This document shows, in pieces, positions 8,628-15,105 of a DNA stretch of 21,803 nucleotides. Position 1 is the first letter of the stretch. Each line of letters begins with the position of its first letter. A model generated the notes under the pieces. It was given only the letters and a program-made list of their open reading frames with translations. It searched no databases and had not been told where the DNA came from. Origin of the DNA: a virus. The stretch lies in IMG/VR virus record IMGVR_UViG_3300006990_000193, positions 1-21,803 of that record; one strand, 5' to 3'. A program made the translations under genes and the position numbers.

Positions 8628-8778
8628 AGTTCAGAAAAGGGATTCTATAACTATATCGACAACTGATGGTCATGTAAAAACATTTAAAAAAGAAAATTTG
8701 AATGGACCTAAAAAAGTGTGGTTCGATAATATCATCGCATGTTCAATATCATTAATGAGTGAAACCCCCACAAAGTGA
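8608..8778 (+). CDS. Small basic protein of unknown function (56 aa)
   Basis: This frame overlaps the end of the methyltransferase gene by 20 nt and finishes inside the terminator hairpin that closes the operon. The sequence (MNIREIKVQKRDSITISTTD to start) suggests two beta hairpins, then KVWFDNIIACSISL. No family recognised. Support comes from operon position and a continuous frame; codon use resembles its neighbours. Its last residues are encoded by the terminator stem. Confidence 0.55.
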   Translation: MNIREIKVQKRDSITISTTDGHVKTFKKENLNGPKKVWFDNIIACSISLMSETPTK

Positions 8779-8788
8779 GGGGTTTTTT
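8762..8788 (+). terminator. Rho-independent terminator
   Basis: AAACCCC (8762-8768) pairs with GGGGTTT (8779-8785), extended by CAC/GTG around an AAA loop, and a six-T run follows. It closes the 2116-8778 transcript before the lysozyme operon and overlaps the stop of the 56-aa gene. Confidence 0.85.
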
Positions 8789-8798
8789 GTTATTATAG

Positions 8799-8806
8799 AT
8801 ATTTAT
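8799..8806 (+). promoter_or_regulatory. Putative phage late promoter motif
   Basis: ATATTTAT followed by TAATAAAAG, 14 nt before the lysozyme ATG and just after a terminator, so new initiation is needed here. Confidence 0.6.
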
Positions 8807-8820
8807 TAATAAAAGTTTTT

Positions 8821-9390
8821 ATGTCAAAGTTATTTATAAATGAGTCAGAAGAATCTCAAATACGTAAAATGTATTTAATTGAGAATGAAGTTGATAAAAA
8901 AGATGGTACTAAAATGAAGGCCAGTCAAAACTTTTGGGACCATATTAAATTTGAAGAAGGTGACCCCAAAAAACCAATTGGTAACATAAAGGAGCCAGTA
9001 TTAAAGGCTTATAAAGACACAAGTGGAGTTTTAACTATCGGTTATGGACACACTGGTAGTGATGTAAAACGTGGTTTAGTGATAGATAAAAAAACTGCGT
9101 TAGAGTTACTTTATAAAGATGCTTCGGAGGCTGCCGACTGTGTTAGAAGATTTTTAGGGGAATGGAAAGATAAAGGATTAAAAACGTATATGTTAACTCA
9201 AGGACAATTTGATTCGTTAATATCATTAGTTTTTAATACTGGATGTGATTCAGTTAGAATGTCAAGATTCATACAATATGTTAAATCTGGTCAAAATAAA
9301 AAAGCGGCAGAAAGTATTTTATCATATAAGTCCTCGAATGACGGTCTTAAAAATAGAAGAACAAAAGAAAAAAATATGTTTATATCATGA
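8821..9390 (+). CDS. GH24 (T4-type) lysozyme with N-terminal tag (189 aa)
   Basis: The enzyme should cut the beta-1,4 bond between N-acetylmuramic acid and N-acetylglucosamine in peptidoglycan. The pattern FEEGDPK (44-50), LKAYKDTSGVLTIGYGHT (61-78), QGQFDSLISLVFNTG (127-141) and a final GLKNRR fit GH24; the catalytic Glu is E45 or E46 and D66 and T72 match the T4 Asp/Thr. A 14-residue insert lies between the Glu and the AYxD motif. The N-terminal 22 residues precede the domain and contain FINE|S (5-9) and YLIE|N (18-22), two potential (L/I)xE cleavage points. No signal peptide or holin is visible. The late promoter and tag suggest a virion lysozyme, though an endolysin role is possible. The stop overlaps the next ATG by 4 nt. 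Confidence 0.9.
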   Translation: MSKLFINESEESQIRKMYLIENEVDKKDGTKMKASQNFWDHIKFEEGDPKKPIGNIKEPVLKAYKDTSGVLTIGYGHTGSDVKRGLVIDKKTALELLYKDASEAADCVRRFLGEWKDKGLKTYMLTQGQFDSLISLVFNTGCDSVRMSRFIQYVKSGQNKKAAESILSYKSSNDGLKNRRTKEKNMFIS

Positions 9391-11642
9391 AAAAATTAAT
9401 TAAAGAATCAGGATTAAGAAATATCAAAGATTTATCTAAGAGATATCAGAAAGCTAAAATATATTTTCATCAAGATTTAGACGGTGTTACGACTGCCTTA
9501 GCTATGAAAAATTATTTAGAGAATAATGGAATCAAAGTTGTTGATTCTGAAATAATACAATACGGTGATAAGGAATTTGCGGTAAAGAAACAAGATGCTA
9601 AAGGTGATACTATGCCGGTTTTAGTTGATTTCGCACATGGAAAGCCGATGTTTGTTGTACATACAGACCATCATGATAGTCAAACAGGTGTGGAAGGTGA
9701 TACATCAACATCATTCAGGTCATCACGTTCAAATGTTGAGACCTTATCTCAAATAATGTCACCAAGTGATATCTTTACTTCCGATGATATTAGACTAATA
9801 TCTACAGTCGATTCTGCAGATTTTGCTAAGTATGGGTTAGAACCACAAGATATAATGAATTTTGTATTTAAATTACAAAAAGATAAGTCATTACAGAAAA
9901 ATAAAATGGCTTTAGGTTTAGCAACTAACAAACTTATGTTAGCTTATAAAAATAAACCAGGTTTTATGGAAGATTTAGTAATGACATCTCAACCATCACT
10001 ATTAAACATATTTCAAAACATTAATAGATTAGCCGCTGAAAAGGGGTACGCGTTACCTGAAGAGATGGCGTTAAATCAAAAAGATTATGTACAGAAACAA
10101 AAAGATAGTGATAAAGTTTATGTTGATGACGGAATTATAGTACAATACGGAGGTGGTTCAATGTTTAAACCAGGTTCTTATGACCGTTATACCCCATTTA
10201 AAAATAATCCTGATGCGGATTTCTTAGTTATTGCTTGGCCTATGGGATTAGTACAAGCATCATGTAACCCATTTAAAGGTGAGAGAGAATTAAAAGGTGT
10301 TAACTTAGGTGATATAGCTCAAGAAGTATTAAGTAAATGGGAGAGTCAATTAAGAGATAAGATAATTCCTTTATCTACTATCAAATGGATATCAGAAGGT
10401 AATAAACAATTTGGAGATGAGTCAGTTGGTTTCACTAATGCGGATTTAGAAGCTTTTTATGGTGATAAGGTTCGTTCAATGGATGGGGGTGATAACTATA
10501 TGGAAAAATTAAAAGATATAATGGACAAACCATCAACTAAGTTGACTGAAGATGAGTGGGCGATATTGGACAAATTAGGTGTACCAGCATGGGAAATGAT
10601 TCAAGCTAACTCAGGTGGACACAAATGTATTACTAATATATCCGCACTTAATTATTTCGGTAGAGGTAAGAGAAAACCTGAAGGTAAATATAAATACAAT
10701 AAAGATAAAGGTGACTCACCTTATGTTAAGTTCACTAAGATGATTCAGAATGAGTTTGTAAAAAAACTTAAAGAAAAAATCAATGACTCTAAAAATTTAA
10801 ATGAGTCAGTTATAAATGAAAATATAGGGTTTATCTTTCCAATTGGTAATGAAGATTTTAATGTTGGGTATGATTCCTCAGGTTTAGGTAGAGGTAAGAA
10901 AAAAGTATTAGATAAAGACGAAGCTATTCATAATAGTGATTATGGTTCAGGAGATGCTAAACATCAACACAGAGGAGGACATTTAGGGATTGATATATTT
11001 GCACCTAAAGGCACACCAATTATTTCCGCTACTGATGGGGAAGTGATTAAAGTTAGAAGAAAAGATAGAACTAGTGGTGGTAAGACAGTTAGTGTACTAT
11101 TAAATGGTATAGTTTATTATTACGCACACTTAGACCAAGTATCGGACAATATAGGTAAAGGTGATGATATTAAAAAAGGTACATTCATAGGTACAGTTGG
11201 TGATACAGGTAATGCAAAAGGAACTCATCCACATTTACACTTTTCAATGTATGAGAAAAGAGGTGGTTATAAAAGAGGTACTATTGACCCATGGCCATTT
11301 TTAAAAGATAGTCTTGATGGGGGTGAGTTAATTGTTATCGAACCAGGACAAGTTGTTGATAAAGTTGAGGGAAAAATTGCACGTGAAGATTTAAGTATTA
11401 CGGATATTGTTGATAACGGTGATAACTCTGAATTAATATCAATGGGTTCACAAGGTAAAGGAGTTGAAGAAATTCAAACAATTTTAGATAAAGAAGGTTA
11501 TGATTTAGGGGACGCTGGAATTGATGGAATCTATGGACCTGATACGATGAGAGCGGTTAAGAAGTTTCAAAAAGATAATGGTTTAAACTTGATTGACGGA
11601 ATTGTTGGTATTGAAACATCAACAGAATTCAAGAAACACTAA
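9387..11642 (+). CDS. DHH phosphoesterase / M23 endopeptidase / peptidoglycan-binding fusion (751 aa)
   Basis: Three parts are readable. Residues about 22-430 resemble DHH-family phosphoesterases: HQDLDGVT (28-35), HTDHHDSQ (92-99) with D94-H95-H96, STVDSAD (139-145) and NSGGH (408-412); the family hydrolyses phosphodiesters such as nanoRNA, cyclic dinucleotides or single-stranded DNA. Residues about 530-640 are an M23 (LytM) metalloendopeptidase with H532, D536, H581 and HPHLH (614-618), cutting peptidoglycan cross-links. Residues about 685-748 are a PG_binding_1 domain. The start reads MKKLIKESG, with IKE|S as a possible cleavage site; LNE (471-473) and INE (476-478) lie exactly in the linker between the DHH and M23 parts. 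Frame is intact throughout. Such a fusion is unusual. Confidence 0.85.
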   Translation: MKKLIKESGLRNIKDLSKRYQKAKIYFHQDLDGVTTALAMKNYLENNGIKVVDSEIIQYGDKEFAVKKQDAKGDTMPVLVDFAHGKPMFVVHTDHHDSQTGVEGDTSTSFRSSRSNVETLSQIMSPSDIFTSDDIRLISTVDSADFAKYGLEPQDIMNFVFKLQKDKSLQKNKMALGLATNKLMLAYKNKPGFMEDLVMTSQPSLLNIFQNINRLAAEKGYALPEEMALNQKDYVQKQKDSDKVYVDDGIIVQYGGGSMFKPGSYDRYTPFKNNPDADFLVIAWPMGLVQASCNPFKGERELKGVNLGDIAQEVLSKWESQLRDKIIPLSTIKWISEGNKQFGDESVGFTNADLEAFYGDKVRSMDGGDNYMEKLKDIMDKPSTKLTEDEWAILDKLGVPAWEMIQANSGGHKCITNISALNYFGRGKRKPEGKYKYNKDKGDSPYVKFTKMIQNEFVKKLKEKINDSKNLNESVINENIGFIFPIGNEDFNVGYDSSGLGRGKKKVLDKDEAIHNSDYGSGDAKHQHRGGHLGIDIFAPKGTPIISATDGEVIKVRRKDRTSGGKTVSVLLNGIVYYYAHLDQVSDNIGKGDDIKKGTFIGTVGDTGNAKGTHPHLHFSMYEKRGGYKRGTIDPWPFLKDSLDGGELIVIEPGQVVDKVEGKIAREDLSITDIVDNGDNSELISMGSQGKGVEEIQTILDKEGYDLGDAGIDGIYGPDTMRAVKKFQKDNGLNLIDGIVGIETSTEFKKH

Positions 11643-11648
11643 ATTATA

Positions 11649-12005
11649 TTAAATCAAAGAGAAGGAGACATTGTCTCCTTTTTTTATACCATGATTTTCA
11701 CAGAATCCACCTTCAACCTCTAAAACTGTATCACCAAAACCTTGATATGATTCACAATTTTCTTTATTATTACACGGTTGACAGTTAGAATGAATTTTAG
11801 TTATTGTTGTTCCATCTATGAAAATAATGTCTAATGGTATTATACAATTATACATCCAAAAACTTTGTTCAGTACGTTCAGGCATGAAAAATAACATACC
11901 ATCAAAGGATTCATCAAATCTTTTTCCCATCATCCCATCAGTTATGGATTTTTTAGTGGAAGAAACTTTGACTTTTAAAATATTATTTTCTATGATTACT
12001 TTCAT
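11649..12005 (-). CDS. DUF192 family protein (118 aa)
   Basis: The motif string MMGKRFDESFDGMLFFMP (25-42), then QSFWMYNCIIPLDIIFID (47-64), ITKIHSNCQP and VLEVEGGFCENHGIKKGD matches DUF192 (UPF0127), a small beta-barrel family found in bacteria, archaea and phages. Function is not settled. Usual bacterial members carry a signal peptide; this one does not, so it is probably cytoplasmic or packaged. Four cysteines (SNCQPC and ENC, then FC) sit in an insert and could bind metal. The ATG is 5 nt from an ATATTTAT motif on its own strand. Its 3' end overlaps the terminator of the convergent fusion gene. Confidence 0.85.
   Translation of the reverse strand: MKVIIENNILKVKVSSTKKSITDGMMGKRFDESFDGMLFFMPERTEQSFWMYNCIIPLDIIFIDGTTITKIHSNCQPCNNKENCESYQGFGDTVLEVEGGFCENHGIKKGDNVSFSLI
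11662..11685 (+). terminator. Rho-independent terminator
   Basis: An 8-bp stem AAGGAGAC (11662-11669) pairs with GTCTCCTT (11673-11680) around ATT, followed by T's to 11685. It ends the lysozyme-fusion transcript. It also lies inside the last codons of the DUF192 gene on the other strand. Confidence 0.85.
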
Positions 12006-12010
12006 ACTAA

Positions 12011-12018
12011 TAAATATC
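12011..12018 (-). promoter_or_regulatory. Putative late promoter motif, DUF192/Nudix divergent region
   Basis: Minus-strand ATATTTAT followed by TAGTATGAAA, only 5 nt from the DUF192 ATG. Read on the plus strand it is ATAAATAT, 14 nt before the Nudix ATG. The short distance makes this copy less certain. Confidence 0.35.
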
Positions 12019-12025
12019 CAATAAA
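12012..12025 (+). repeat. 14-nt direct repeat, left copy
   Basis: TAAATATCCAATAA is repeated exactly at 12659-12672, flanking the Nudix gene and its small partner. Confidence 0.75.
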
Positions 12026-12032
12026 ACTAATA

Positions 12033-12440
12033 ATGAAAAAATATGCAGGAATAATCGTAAGATGTGATAATAAGGTGTTACTTTGTAAAAGAAACTCACA
12101 AACAACTTTACCAGGTTTTTGGTCATGTCCTGCCGGTAGTGTGGAAGAAGACGAACCAACTAAAGATGCTGCGATTAGAGAATTTATAGAAGAGACTGAT
12201 TTACCTGTGTTAGGAGACATAGAGTTTGCTGCGGTAATAAAAAGGTATAACAGAGACGGAAGTAAAGTTAAAGGTATGTTTTATACCTACCTTATGGATG
12301 TTGAAGAAGAGATGTTTCCTGATTTAGAAAATGCTTATGATGGGGACGAACACACGGAATGTGGGTATTTTGGTAAAGATGAATTACCCGAACCAATGAC
12401 AAAACAATTTAATAAACTTATAAAAATAATTTTAAAATGA
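12033..12440 (+). CDS. Nudix hydrolase (135 aa)
   Basis: The Nudix box spans residues 35-57 (G35, E41, R49-E50, E53-E54, L57); the usual Gly near the end is Asp (D56). These acidic residues bind Mg2+ for hydrolysis of a nucleoside diphosphate linked to another group. The start, a beta strand with KKYAGIIVRCDNKVLLCKR, and LPGFWSCPAG (26-35) fit small mutT-like enzymes; substrates could be oxidised dNTPs, NAD-type compounds or ADP-sugars, none of which can be read here. T4-like phages carry the Nudix protein NudE as a precedent. The final TGA overlaps the next ATG by 4 nt. Confidence 0.9.
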   Translation: MKKYAGIIVRCDNKVLLCKRNSQTTLPGFWSCPAGSVEEDEPTKDAAIREFIEETDLPVLGDIEFAAVIKRYNRDGSKVKGMFYTYLMDVEEEMFPDLENAYDGDEHTECGYFGKDELPEPMTKQFNKLIKIILK

Positions 12441-12661
12441 ACAAATTAGTAAACATGTTAAGAACATCTGCACAGGCAGATAAAGCAAAGGCATTATTAT
12501 CACTTGAACTACTTGGTGGTAAAGCAGTAGGAATCGGAGACCACTCAACAGGGGACTTCTATAAAAACGCTGAAGAGGCGTTAGTAATGTTAGTAGATGC
12601 GGATGATAGATTAGGTACTTTAGATAAGTATTTTGATTCTAATGGAGTAATTATAGGGTAA
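12437..12661 (+). CDS. Small conserved phage protein of unknown function (74 aa)
   Basis: The frame starts within the Nudix stop (ATGA overlap), so the pair is co-translated. Residues 12-27 form a helix (AQADKAKALLSLELLG); GIGDHSTGDFYKNAEEALVML follows. The GIGDHS-EEAL pattern is one I recall from many T4-like marine phage genomes, without a function. No membrane segment or tag. Confidence 0.75.
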   Translation: MNKLVNMLRTSAQADKAKALLSLELLGGKAVGIGDHSTGDFYKNAEEALVMLVDADDRLGTLDKYFDSNGVIIG

Positions 12662-12672
12662 ATATCCAATAA
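12659..12672 (+). repeat. 14-nt direct repeat, right copy
   Basis: Exact copy of 12012-12025 overlapping the stop of the 74-aa gene; the pair brackets a two-gene cassette of about 650 bp. Confidence 0.75.
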
Positions 12673-12707
12673 TTTTAATACAAAACACAAAAAAACCCTT
12701 AAAGGGC

Positions 12708-12737
12708 TTGTCTGAGAGTAAATTTTTTGTATATTTG
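12708..12737 (+). promoter_or_regulatory. Bacteroidota-type promoter P1 upstream of the large RNA
   Basis: TTG (12708-12710), 19 nt, then TATATTTG (12730-12737), matching the Bacteroidota primary-sigma pattern. Predicted start near 12744, about 100 nt before the RNA's own promoter. Confidence 0.6.
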
Positions 12738-12808
12738 TATAACTTTTGAGATTTATTGGAGTATTTATATCTTACCCAACAGAAAATCAGAAAGTTTTTA
12801 AAAAAAAG

Positions 12809-12840
12809 TTTGACAGATTAAAAAATTTGTTGTAGTTTTG
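12809..12840 (+). promoter_or_regulatory. Bacteroidota-type promoter P2 of the large RNA
   Basis: TTTG (12809-12812), exactly 20 nt, then TAGTTTTG (12833-12840): a full match to TTTG-N20-TAnnTTTG. Predicted transcription start near 12847, immediately before the first hairpin of the RNA. Confidence 0.75.
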
Positions 12841-12846
12841 TAAAAC

Positions 12847-13758
12847 AATTCAGTAAGAGTACTGAAGACGTTCTTTGAAAATATTAGTAAGTGTCACCTT
12901 AACCATCACAGTTTGTGAAAGGAATACAAAAGATTAACCCCTTTTTCTTAAACGGTTAAGTATGACATTTGACGGCGGTTTAGCGTCGTTAGATAACCCC
13001 AGCAATGGGACTAAAGGGATTGAAACGAGAATAGTACATCGTGAATATTCGCAGAGTTTACTCTGACAACTAAACAAAGTGGCTACGGTCAAGACCCTAA
13101 GGGCAACTGCTAAAGGGACGAGACCACTCTGAGTCCGTGGAATATCAGAGTTGAGATAGTGATATCAATAGGAAAAGCTACAGGTGACGGTTCGACACAC
13201 CCTGTCAGGTGTTGTAGGGCTGAGTACCAGTACAAAGGAATTCCGATACGATAAGTTAACGTATTCCTGAAGTACCGTAAGTTGACAGACTTACAGAGAG
13301 GTGTGAAGCATTTTGTTTTCAAAAGAAACGAAACTTCTCCCGAAGCACATCTTTCTCATTTCCATCGTTACTTTTACTAAAACTAAAAGAGAGCAAAAGT
13401 TCTTCGGGCGTTGACAACGAAAGGTGTCTAACACTTCGAGTCAATAGACTAACGAAGTCATCGGTAGACCGCAAGTCTCCTGATGTCAATTATCAAATAC
13501 CTGGTGGGATGGCCGTCCCTTAGTGAACTCGCAAGGTTTGACAGAGTAAAGTAGTAGTTGAGTAGTTGTTAACGAAAAGAGTGGTTCACTCAAATAACCG
13601 ACACTGACTTGATACTTTCGGCAACGAGAGTGGATACATGAGCAACCGATATAGGGTAATCTCACTAAAGACAAGTCACCATAAACGTGTAATCTCAGCG
13701 TTCTATACTCTATTATATATCTTCCTTAACCTCAGTTTTAACCGACTGAGGTTTTTTT
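12847..13758 (+). ncRNA. Large structured noncoding RNA, GOLLD-like candidate
   Basis: About 910 nt lie between a host-type promoter and a terminator with no credible reading frame. They are clearly richer in G+C than the genes (35 of 60 bases at 13081-13140). Helices read directly: 12849-12855/12860-12866; 12891-12904/12954-12968, a long stem with a 2-nt bulge; 13052-13056/13061-13065; 13126-13132/13145-13151; 13277-13282/13289-13294; 13339-13345/13402-13408, enclosing 13371-13376/13384-13389; 13418-13438; 13459-13485, a bulged hairpin; 13565-13570/13593-13598; 13605-13611/13672-13678, enclosing 13614-13631 capped by GCAA. GNRA loops recur (GTGA at 13159-13162; GCAA at 13471, 13531 and 13621). 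Size, phage setting and ornate structure fit the giant phage RNAs GOLLD or ROOL; length favours GOLLD. Family assignment is inference. Confidence 0.85.
13728..13758 (+). terminator. Rho-independent terminator of the large RNA
   Basis: A perfect 9-bp stem AACCTCAGT (13728-13736) pairs with ACTGAGGTT (13745-13753) around an 8-nt loop and runs into T's to 13758. Confidence 0.9.
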
Positions 13759-13769
13759 ATGCTCAATAA

Positions 13770-13801
13770 TTTGTGTAAGTGAATACTATTCACTATATTT
13801 G
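13770..13801 (+). promoter_or_regulatory. Bacteroidota-type promoter of the small membrane protein gene
   Basis: TTTG (13770-13773), 20 nt, TATATTTG (13794-13801), the same layout as the large RNA promoter. It lies 21 nt upstream of the ATG at 13823. Confidence 0.75.
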
Positions 13802-13822
13802 TATAAATAAAAAAATAAAATT

Positions 13823-13984
13823 ATGGAAGGAATTATCACATTAGTCATTATCGGTTTCGTTTTAACGTTTGGTTCACAACTACTAAAAGGTATTGGAAAT
13901 ATCTTCGCGGCTTCAGGTAGAATTGGAGGTTGGATTTTAGGTGTTGTGATTATTTTAGTCGTTCTAAAAAGTTTATTGTTTTAA
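13823..13984 (+). CDS. Small membrane protein (53 aa)
   Basis: Fifty-three residues with two predicted membrane helices: about 4-16 (IITLVIIGFVLTF) and 35-52 (GGWILGVVIILVVLKSLL), joined by a short loop with Lys and Arg. A host-type promoter lies just upstream, which argues that it is expressed from the start of infection. The size and topology would suit a holin, a superinfection-exclusion factor or an inner-membrane accessory protein; nothing in the sequence decides. It stands alone after the RNA terminator and before the next gene cluster. Confidence 0.75.
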   Translation: MEGIITLVIIGFVLTFGSQLLKGIGNIFAASGRIGGWILGVVIILVVLKSLLF

Positions 13985-14028
13985 ACAATAAAGTGGGTTA
14001 GTTAGTAGGTCAATTCAAAAATTTAATG

Positions 14029-14036
14029 TATATTTG
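14029..14036 (+). promoter_or_regulatory. Possible -7 element (TATATTTG), upstream half weak
   Basis: TATATTTG ends 4 nt before the ATG at 14041. No TTTG lies 20 nt upstream (TTAG instead). If active, it would give an almost leaderless transcript. Confidence 0.4.
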
Positions 14037-14040
14037 TAAT

Positions 14041-14301
14041 ATGAAAAAAGGAGATAAAATAAAGGATATTAAAAACGGTTCAACACACATTATTGAATCT
14101 ATTGAGTCATTTGATGACAACACTGTAATTTTTACTGAGGATAGTAAATGTTTACCTATAGAGCAAGTCTCTATCATGAATATAGTAGAATCATATAGTG
14201 ATTTATGTGTAAATACTATCAATGAAGGTTTGAAAAAAATTAATGAAGACTTTAGAAAAACTATGAATGAAAAATATGGTATTAATTTTAATGAAGACTA
14301 A
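14041..14301 (+). CDS. Small hypothetical protein (86 aa), related to the gene at 14914
   Basis: I prefer the ATG at 14041 (MKKGDKIKDIKNGS) over 14026, which would begin inside the TATATTTG element. The start of the protein suggests a small beta barrel: GDKI, then THIIESIESF, NTVIFTEDSKCLPIEQVS. The protein at 14914 shows the same sequence of strands (GDYV, TIKVINEIEEI, FIIYMTDNSSYHISQL), so they look like distant paralogues. The C-terminal half is helical and charged. No family recognised; the fold resembles small SH3-like or KOW-type barrels only by pattern. Confidence 0.7.
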   Translation: MKKGDKIKDIKNGSTHIIESIESFDDNTVIFTEDSKCLPIEQVSIMNIVESYSDLCVNTINEGLKKINEDFRKTMNEKYGINFNED

Positions 14302-14307
14302 AGGTAT

Positions 14308-14565
14308 ATGATGAAGACAATTAAAATAGAACACCCAAAGTTTGGAATCTTACAGGAAAAGGTTTTTGAAGATAAGACACAGTTTAAAATCTATCTTAAA
14401 ATGGTTCATTCTTGTTTGGAACTTAAAGAGGATTTAACCACATCAAATGGTAATGATTTCCTTCTTCACATACCATACGATTTACTAAGGTCTTCAATGG
14501 TAATTGGTAATGTTCAAAAAATTAGTTTAGCTGAGTACGCAATTCAAAAATCTAAAACACAATAA
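14308..14565 (+). CDS. Hypothetical protein (85 aa)
   Basis: A short soluble protein with mixed strands and helices and no known family. Two ATGs stand together at 14308 and 14311; AAAGG at 14301-14305 could act as a ribosome site for either. It follows its neighbour by 6 nt and is followed 2 nt later by a membrane protein gene, so it belongs to the 14041-15744 cluster. Confidence 0.65.
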   Translation: MMKTIKIEHPKFGILQEKVFEDKTQFKIYLKMVHSCLELKEDLTTSNGNDFLLHIPYDLLRSSMVIGNVQKISLAEYAIQKSKTQ

Positions 14566-14567
14566 AA

Positions 14568-14921
14568 ATGGTAAAAATAATTAATAATTTATGGAGTATG
14601 ATTAAAATGGTTATTATTTTAATCTTTATGTTAGTAGGTGTTCATTTTGTAGGAACAGAAAAACTAGTAGAAACAGGTCTTATTTGTCTTGGATTCTACT
14701 TCTCATATAAACTCATAGAATTATTATCTGTGTACCTTAAAAACAAGATAAACGGGGTTAAAATGGATAAGACCGTTAAGGTTGTTGAGGAAATTAATCC
14801 TGAGATTAAATATATTGAAGGTTTAATCAACGAGATTAAGAAAAAAGCTAAAAAAACTGTTAAGGATAAGAATACTTTAGACCTATTAGGTATTAAACTA
14901 AAACAACTTAAAAATGTTTAA
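14568..14921 (+). CDS. Membrane protein with cytoplasmic coiled region (117 aa)
   Basis: Two hydrophobic helices are clear (about residues 12-29 and 36-56), followed by a Lys/Glu-rich helical tail of about 55 residues likely to stay in the cytoplasm. The second half (residues 66-117) includes KYIEGLINEIKKKAKKTV and looks like a coiled coil. No holin or Rz family can be asserted. The 3' end overlaps the next gene by 8 nt. Confidence 0.7.
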   Translation: MVKIINNLWSMIKMVIILIFMLVGVHFVGTEKLVETGLICLGFYFSYKLIELLSVYLKNKINGVKMDKTVKVVEEINPEIKYIEGLINEIKKKAKKTVKDKNTLDLLGIKLKQLKNV

Positions 14922-15105
14922 GGTAGGTGATTATGTAATACCACGAGATAGTAAGACTATAAAGGTAATTAATGAGATAGAAGAAATTGAAAACCAATTT
15001 ATTATTTACATGACAGATAATAGTTCTTATCATATTTCACAACTACTAACTTTAAATGAAGTGATAAAAAAAGATAAACATTATAAAGAAAGTTTTAAAT
15101 TATGA
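14914..15105 (+). CDS. Small hypothetical protein (63 aa), related to the gene at 14041
   Basis: Starts MFKVGDYVIPRDSKTIKVIN and continues through FIIYMTDNSSYHISQL, the same strand order as the 14041 product. It overlaps both neighbours (8 nt upstream, 4 nt downstream), so co-translation is likely. Function unknown. Confidence 0.65.
   Translation: MFKVGDYVIPRDSKTIKVINEIEEIENQFIIYMTDNSSYHISQLLTLNEVIKKDKHYKESFKL

Noticed and set aside
11818-12220. Open frames opposite DUF192 (11818-12024 +) and Nudix (12002-12220 -)
   Set aside because: They are opposite-strand shadows of genes with clear family motifs.
12691-12710. Hairpin CCCTTAAAGGG as a plus-strand terminator of the Nudix pair
   Set aside because: The stem is short with a cramped loop and the T run lies on the minus-strand side only; no minus-strand gene needs it.
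13110-13674. Two minus-strand open frames (13110-13322 and 13486-13674) in the large RNA region
   Set aside because: No protein-like composition, no promoter, and they lie across the stable helices of the RNA; best explained as chance.
12847-13758. Group I or group II intron, tmRNA or RNase P RNA
   Set aside because: It has its own promoter and terminator and interrupts no gene; I see no domain V of a group II intron, no tRNA-like ends and no P4-type core.
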